A DNA stretch of 64,000 bases from contig NXFV01001958.1 of NCBI GenBank assembly GCA_002803225.1, positions 1-64,000 on the forward strand. Direction: 5' to 3'. Under the pieces are notes generated by a model. It saw nothing but the letters and a program-made list of their open reading frames with translations. It did not search any database and was not told the origin of the DNA. The position numbers and the translations under genes were made by a program. The stretch comes from Gamarada debralockiae (lineage: Eukaryota > Ascomycota > Leotiomycetes > Helotiales > Hyphodiscaceae). This document shows, piece by piece, positions 59,401 to 64,000 of this stretch (position 1 is its first letter; each line of letters starts with the position of its first letter).

Positions 59401-60314
59401 GATTGAAAGTTTTCTCAAGAACCATGGCTTTTGACGACCAAATCTGAATCTTTCAAATTGAGTGAACGATTACTGATTACTTGATTTTAGGCATCCTGCA
59501 AGCATGCCTACGTATTCCGGGCATCGGATTCTGCCACACCCAAATCGTTCACATGTTTTCAGCGAATGATTCCGCGCGTGTCGCCATGACCCTCTTCTCC
59601 TGGTCCGACAGCCTAGCTATCGATGGAGACCCCGTATATGGAGAATTGAGTATGCTGTTTCTGCTCGAATTATCCACGATGCCTTCCATGGCGGAGCAAC
59701 TGGCTATCGACGGAGTACTGGGGCATATCGGAGCAGCAAATATCACGGCATATCTGCGGCGTGGCAACGTCAGTCCTTTTGCAGACAGCGCTGGAATCCA
59801 ACGTTGCTATAATATTTGGGTCCGCGGTATCTTGCCGCTGTTGCTCAATTTGCTAGACGCAGTGGGCGATTCGATCGGTACGGAAGTCGCGCTCTTCATC
59901 AACCAGTTTCCGAACCTACTTAAACAGTCCTCCGAGGCTTTCGACACGCCAGAAACCTCTCGTACGATCACCAAAGGATCGACAAAGCATGTCACTTTGA
60001 GCACGTGTTCTGAAGTCCACTCACTTTCCCTGATCATCTACATCTTGAATGGGTTCCGGCAGGCAGATGGAGGCACAATAGACATTCCAGATATCAAATG
60101 GGAAGCTGGCAACGTATTGGAAAACGTCGAATTCTGGCTGGGTGCTCGAGCTGTTCTACGGGAGCGAGTTCTACCGATGGGCGGCCGAGATTTGGCCTTG
60201 ACGAAGCAGAAACGGCCGGACAGCGGCTTCCAGAATAGGCTAGAGGAGAAGGTAGTAGGAGAACTACTAGGCATTAGGGATGTTTTGACGGAAATGTTGA
60301 CTGGAGGAGCATAA
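53497..60314 (+). CDS. NUP192: Nucleoporin Nup192/Nup205
   Basis: Nup192 is a large alpha-solenoid of the inner ring of the nuclear pore. Ten exons join in phase: 53497-53567, 53642-54393, 54503-54660, 54810-54993, 55149-56083, 56176-56498, 56603-58131, 58284-58504, 58757-59309 and 59491-60314, giving 1849 residues. Family blocks include EAKIDEVSALRIVLEECQDR near the N-terminus, HDVLMRVSEEMFMNAAPMVL, VEDFVSN...LLALTRYF-like helices, and the C-terminal LFSWSDSLAIDGDPVYGELS, MAEQLAIDGVLGHI. The frame is intact over 5.5 kb. Its nine introns (74-252 bp) are larger than those of neighbours and each carries at least one 25-bp hairpin repeat. Confidence 0.93.
53602..53626 (+). repeat. 25-bp hairpin repeat, NUP192 intron 1
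   Basis: It starts AATCGTTCA. The 25-bp unit ends directly at the branch site CTAAC. A left-hand partner TGAAACGATTT just upstream can pair with AAATCGTTCA. Confidence 0.6.
54455..54479 (+). repeat. 25-bp hairpin repeat, NUP192 intron 2
   Basis: AATCTTTCA, 7 nt, TGGGTGAAT, followed directly by the ACTGAC branch site. Confidence 0.6.
54687..54782 (+). repeat. Tandem duplicated unit in NUP192 intron 3
   Basis: Two units of about 42 bp start TTTGGGTCC / GTTGGGTCC and end CTCAGCGATTCAAA / CTCAGCGAATCAAA. Each holds a 25-bp hairpin-repeat relative (one at 54753-54777: AATCACTCA, 7 nt, TCAGCGAAT). Confidence 0.65.
55102..55126 (+). repeat. 25-bp hairpin repeat, NUP192 intron 4
   Basis: AATCTTTCA, 7 nt, TGAGCAATT, followed directly by ACTAAC. 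Confidence 0.7.
56130..56153 (+). repeat. Hairpin repeat, NUP192 intron 5
   Basis: AATCGATCA, 6 nt, TGAGTGATT (24 bp), followed directly by GCTAAT. Confidence 0.65.
56556..56580 (+). repeat. 25-bp hairpin repeat, NUP192 intron 6
   Basis: AATCGTTCA, 7 nt, CGAGTATTT, followed directly by ACTGAC. Confidence 0.65.
58238..58262 (+). repeat. 25-bp hairpin repeat, NUP192 intron 7
   Basis: AATCCCTCG, 7 nt, TAAGCGATT, followed directly by ACTAAT. Confidence 0.65.
58564..58726 (+). repeat. Four hairpin repeats in NUP192 intron 8
   Basis: The copies are at 58564-58589 (GGTCGCTCA / TGGACGATT), 58605-58629 (AATCCTTCA / TGAACGAAT), 58659-58683 (GATCGCTCG / TGAACGATC) and 58702-58726 (AATCATTCG / TAAACGACT). 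This is the longest intron of the gene (252 bp). Confidence 0.7.
59348..59471 (+). repeat. Three hairpin repeats in NUP192 intron 9
   Basis: The copies are at 59348-59372, 59380-59404 and 59447-59471. Each is exactly 25 bp with arms AATCGTTCA (or AATCTTTCA) and TGAGCGATT (or TGAACGATT) around a 7-nt AAT-beginning loop. The last copy is followed directly by ACTGAT and the acceptor. Confidence 0.85.
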
Positions 60315-60519
60315 AGTAATCGTTGGGATGGAATGAGCATTTGGCGTTGGGCATGGAAGAGAAAAATCGGATGTATGGATTCGATACGCATGGACTGGTA
60401 GATACCAATGAGATCTTTGTACAAGTACATATTTGATTCATTCATTTTCTGTGAATGGTTAGGATCCGATGTTCCTTTCCATCTTGAACCCTCTATCAGC
60501 TTTCAGACCCCACTACCCC

Positions 60520-61981
60520 CACCAGGGGTTGCACTAGCTCGTGCAACAGCCGAAAATCAGCCGGATCACCAAAATAAGGGTCAAAATGCTCTGTTTTCTA
60601 CTCTACATTACCACAACTCGCTCTTAATAGGTTGCCCATTATATTTTACTAGCTTCTCACATCGGCCAGGCATCTCTGCGATGCGCGCACGAACCTGCTC
60701 CATCATAACCTTATCCCATTCCTCTTGCAACATAGCCTTCAGCTCCTCGATTGTTTGCCAAGTGCGCCGTCGAATTCTAGGCTTTATAATATTCCAAATA
60801 GCTTCAATTGGATTAAGATCAGGCGATTGAGCAGGATAGACATAAGTTTCAATCCAATTTGCGGCTTTCAACTACGTAGCTAGGCCTTCTTTCTTGTGCC
60901 TATGAGAAGAGTCATTGTCCTCTTGAAGAACCCAGGGATTTGGCCATCCTTGATCTGTAGCTCATGCCTTGTGAATAGCCTCGATATACTATGGAAGAAG
61001 ACGTTCGGTATAATACTTTTAAGTCATAGAATTACCCTTTGGTTTAAGCTCAGCCTCGTGTCCAATAGATGCCTCCCATTCAAGAATCCGTTGTTAATAC
61101 TCCTCAGAAGACTCGTACTTTCGTGTCCTTGGCTTTAGAGGCCTTTTAGGCTTGATAATAGAGTCGTTTTCATCATTATAGAACTAAAGTTTCTCGGCTT
61201 TGGCGTGCCAGTTGATCCACGCGGCGATGTGCAATTTAACCCCTGTCTTCTCTGGCCTTTGCTAAATGTTCTCGGGATCTGTACGCGTTCCTCTTTCCCG
61301 TAGAATTAGGCCTTGAGTATAAGATAAAGGATCAATATGTGCCTCGTCTATAAAGAAGATATATTGCCAATGATCGTCCACAGTCTTGTGCCGGTGTTGA
61401 TAGCTATAATTCGTCCGAGACCGTATGTTTTTGGCCGTAATTTCTTTCTTTATATATGCCTGCTTGTAACGCTGACCTCCATTTGTATGCCTCTTAAGAC
61501 CTGCTTGAAGTGCACGCTTCTTTATAGGCAAATTGTGGAATGCGATCTGGGCTTCGTACGTCTGGTCACGGACAGGGTTTCGGGACGGTGAAACAAGCAT
61601 CTTATAAGTCTCTTTCGAGACTTTCTCGGGGTGATAAAGCTTCTTTAATAGCTTGCGCGTACGACGGTATGCAGAAGAGCCATGTTGCTCACGTTTTCGT
61701 AACTATCGAGAGGCTGTGCAAGGAAGGACGTTTTCAGCAGCTGCGATCGCGTTCTGGGATTCGTGCTCGTGCCGATCATCGTAGGCTTTGAAGAATCGAG
61801 TTCTTTTGGTTGTAGTAGCTTCGCAAGGTTCAATTGGATTATCAGGAGTACTTGCGCGCCCTGCAGAGCGTGTTGTGGGAGCCATATTGAAGAATGTTGT
61901 GAGAGTGTTTATTTTATGATCTCACGATTATTTAGGTCGGCTGATTTTCGGCTGTTGCACGAGCTAGTGCAACCCCTGGTG
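60520..61981 (-). mobile_element. Tc1/mariner-like transposon, degenerate, 44-bp perfect TIRs
   Basis: The ends 60520-60563 and 61938-61981 are perfect 44-bp inverted repeats starting CACCAGGGGTTGCACTAGCT. On the minus strand the transposase begins at about 61883 (MAPTTRSAGRASTPDNPIEP). A middle part has FIDEAHIDP, carrying the first catalytic Asp, and QEDNDSSHRH, and the end is AQSPDLNPIEAIWNIIKPR, with the last acidic residue. At least six in-frame stops interrupt it at sites such as EEY*QRILE, NSMT*KYY, LLP*YIEA and GLAT*LKA, plus a frame break near 61700. It is a dead copy. CCCC flanks both ends; no TA duplication is seen. Confidence 0.88.
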
Positions 61982-62085
61982 CCCCAGCCTTGCTGCTTAA
62001 TAAGCATCCATGCTGACAACCTCGACGACGTCCCTTCTTTCTCTCTTTCCCCCACAACCAGCCCTATACCAACTTCACTCCCGTC

Positions 62086-62853
62086 ATGTCCCAAACAGGG
62101 TCCTCCCCAACATTCACCCTCTTCCCCCTCCTCCCTACCGAACTCCGCCTAAAAATCTGGTCGCACGTCCAATCCCTCACCCCACCAAACCTAATCCCCT
62201 TCTACCTGTGCAAATCCGACCTCGACTACCTGCGCCTCAAACGCAAAGCATGCCACAACTACCCTCACATATTCGCCGGACGCATGAAAGCTGTGCCTTC
62301 TATCCTCCACGTCTGTCAAGAATCTAGAGAAATCGGGCTCGAGCACTATTCCTTAGGGTTTGAGATTGAGCGTGTCTTGTCCATGGGGCGCGCAGAAACG
62401 GATGTAGAAACATACACCACATGTAGTCATGAGATTTCTATGGGTGAGGCAGGGAGGGGCGTATACTGGGACAAGACCAAAGACGTAATCTTCCTCGACA
62501 CGATCGATTGGCTGGAGGATAGCAAAGTAGCTTATGTATGGGGCGGTAAAACGGGGGTACGATTCGGCAAGATGGGAAAAGTAGCGATGAATTTTGATAC
62601 GTTGACGAGTTGTGGGATAGGGGAGTATCTGGGGTGGGAGGGAGTGGATGAGATGCTTTTGTTGAGGCCGGAGGGGACGAGGAGGGAGGAGATGGAGGAG
62701 GAGGGACGGTGGGATTGGGGGAATCGGAGGGTGGGGAGGGAGGGGTATGTTAGGCTTTATTTGGCGGGGAGGGGGTTGGATGGGGTGGAGGTTAAGTTTG
62801 AGTTTGGGGATGTAGGGGAGGTTTTGGAGTATGTTGGGGGAAGTGGTATGTGA
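62086..62853 (+). CDS. 2EXR-domain protein, intact
   Basis: A single-exon 255-residue gene. Residues about 10-25 carry FTLFPLLPTELRLKIWSHV, the 2EXR signature, and SILHVCQESREIGLEHYSLG follows at about 70-90; both match the decayed copies at 20-24 kb. The remainder (YWDKTKDVIFLDTIDWLED...VAMNFDTL) follows the family layout. Molecular role is unknown. The 5' third is C-rich and the 3' third strikingly G-rich, with the switch near 62560. It starts about 100 bp beyond the end of the Tc1-like element but is unbroken, unlike its paralogs. Confidence 0.82.
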   Translation: MSQTGSSPTFTLFPLLPTELRLKIWSHVQSLTPPNLIPFYLCKSDLDYLRLKRKACHNYPHIFAGRMKAVPSILHVCQESREIGLEHYSLGFEIERVLSMGRAETDVETYTTCSHEISMGEAGRGVYWDKTKDVIFLDTIDWLEDSKVAYVWGGKTGVRFGKMGKVAMNFDTLTSCGIGEYLGWEGVDEMLLLRPEGTRREEMEEEGRWDWGNRRVGREGYVRLYLAGRGLDGVEVKFEFGDVGEVLEYVGGSGM

Positions 62854-63484
62854 GAAGGTCATTTGGGGTTACGGCGTTAGCAGGAAAAGATGGAATGTTC
62901 GGCAATGGATTGATTTGGGAGATCAAAAATTCTGGTCAAGGTCTTGTTATGCTCTCAGACTCATAGGCCTCTGACTTTGAAACAGAATCAGGGTGATGCC
63001 CATGTGGCAGATACGCACATATCATACTATGCATTTGTAATCTCTTTGGAACTTCGATGGGGATGGAACAGGAAGGCATTTGCTACAACGCGAAACTCGG
63101 ATATTCATTCTTCTAACACCACGCAATAAGATCCCAAAAGGGCAACTTTCTTCCAATTCCACAGGCAACCAAATCTCTGTCCTTGAAGATTCAATCCGCC
63201 CATGTCAAACCTAACTTAGTTTTGTTGGGGCGGTGGGGGAATTGGGACCCATTGTCCCTTCTTGTTCATGTGTGAATAGCCAGCCCGTGGAGGACCAGCT
63301 TTGTCCTTTGGTTAGCTTCAATCCAACGATTCTTGTCTTGGGGTTAGACTCACAGACGAAGAAGCAGGTAGGCCAACGCTTCCGTAATGGCAATTCGAGC
63401 AGCGGGCGGGAGTGATATCTGGGATGATAATACAACGGGGAAGGGACCAGCGTCTGTGTTGGGTTGGTCGCAATACCAGTACGG
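62854..63484. other. Intergenic, no gene seen
   Basis: Short ORFs on both strands lack support. Confidence 0.4.
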
Positions 63485-63838
63485 CTAGACAGGTGTAACA
63501 CCAGTAATATATCCCATTATAGCTTCCCAATAAGTCGTACGCAGTTTGTTGAGTGAACTGAGCGTTGTAGTTGGACGCACGGCCAGCTCACGTCGCAGGA
63601 GGCGTTGGCGAATATTTTTCATATGCTGCTTGTCTTTGTAGGCGTCACGTTTTGCACCTGGATTAGTTGGTCGCGGTGGTGGTGCCTTTATGTAGAAAGT
63701 GGTGAGCTGCGCCACCGTCGATTGATTGACATCAACAGAGCTACCGGGATCAGGGGCAGGTGTTGTGTGTTGGACCCTAGTGTAAGGTACTACTGGAGGA
63801 GCAGGTTTGGTCAGGTGGTTCTGATTGGCGAAACTCAT
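63485..63838 (-). CDS. Small basic/proline-rich protein, hypothetical
   Basis: A 117-residue ORF starting MSFANQNHLTKPAPPVVPYT. A Pro-rich N-terminus precedes a basic helical part (AKRDAYKDKQHMKNIRQRLL) and ends EAIMGYITGVTPV. The composition is consistent with coding. No domain recognised; it could be one exon of a larger gene. Confidence 0.4.
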   Translation of the reverse strand: MSFANQNHLTKPAPPVVPYTRVQHTTPAPDPGSSVDVNQSTVAQLTTFYIKAPPPRPTNPGAKRDAYKDKQHMKNIRQRLLRRELAVRPTTTLSSLNKLRTTYWEAIMGYITGVTPV

Positions 63839-64000
63839 TGTTGGTCTTGCTGGTCTCGGGCCTGCGGATGAGATGAAAAATCTCCGAAAGAGATCTCCGA
63901 ATGGATCTTTTTTGAGTCATCGTTGACATGTCAACTGTATGCTTAGTTCTCGATGAGTCTTTGAGGTGCTTTCAACTGCACAAGCTAAGCCAGCGGCATG

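Noticed and set aside
1..64000. tRNA, rRNA or CRISPR features
   Set aside because: I looked by eye for tRNA B-box-like sequences and regularly spaced repeats of CRISPR type and found none; a dedicated scan could still reveal a missed tRNA.

Overview
The window is nuclear DNA of a filamentous ascomycete, most likely a leotiomycete (Helotiales-like); the rank is an inference. Supporting signs are short GT-AG introns (about 50-150 bp) with CTAAC/CTGAC branch sites, a trifunctional TRP1 fusion, a 353-residue fungal group I G-alpha, Zn2Cys6 and C2H2 regulators, several 2EXR-domain proteins and a degenerate Tc1-like element. No bacterial, organellar, rRNA or CRISPR signal was seen, and no tRNA gene was found by eye.

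Layout. 0.6-6.4 kb: a frame-broken membrane protein, an F-box-like gene, a small TM/coiled-coil gene and a heavily broken GPR1/FUN34/YaaH (acetate/ammonium transporter family) relic. 6.5-11.8 kb: URB2 (ribosome biogenesis), divergent from MIC10 (mitochondrial cristae). 12-16 kb: a small membrane ORF and a repeat-bearing gene-poor stretch. 16.6-17.8 kb: G-alpha. 18.7-26.4 kb: accessory tract with a decayed unknown gene, three decayed 2EXR genes (one split by a 256-bp MITE) and a broken cupin dioxygenase-like gene. 26.9-29.0 kb: alpha/beta hydrolase and KTI12, convergent. 29-35 kb: mostly unassigned. 35-36.8 kb: C2H2 factor. 37.8-38.7 kb: truncated MFS pseudogene. 39.3-44.0 kb: a ten-exon Zn2Cys6 factor divergent from a monocarboxylate-permease-like MFS gene. 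44.4-47.5 kb: phosphatidylserine decarboxylase divergent from the SNARE USE1. 48.4-49.6 kb: a BRCT+WGR-like protein with no PARP catalytic domain. 50.9-60.3 kb: TRP1 divergent from NUP192. 60.5-62.0 kb: Tc1-like element with 44-bp perfect inverted termini. 62.1-63.8 kb: an intact 2EXR gene and a small ORF.

Housekeeping genes here (URB2, MIC10, G-alpha, KTI12, PSD, USE1, TRP1, NUP192) have coherent frames and splice phases over about 18 kb of coding sequence. Accessory genes carry many single-base frameshifts and stops, so the breaks look like real gene decay rather than uniformly poor sequence.

The most unusual signal is a 25-bp hairpin-shaped repeat with a 9-7-9 layout (left arm near AATCGTTCA, 7-nt loop, right arm near TGAGCGATT). 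Every one of the nine NUP192 introns has at least one copy, usually ending directly at the branch site. Introns 3, 8 and 9 have two, four and three copies, and further copies lie in intergenic DNA, 5 bp upstream of the USE1 start codon, and possibly within exons. This resembles an introner-like or mobile intronic element family. A second unlisted signal is an abrupt change inside many genes from C-rich 5' coding sequence to G/T-rich 3' coding sequence, on both strands.
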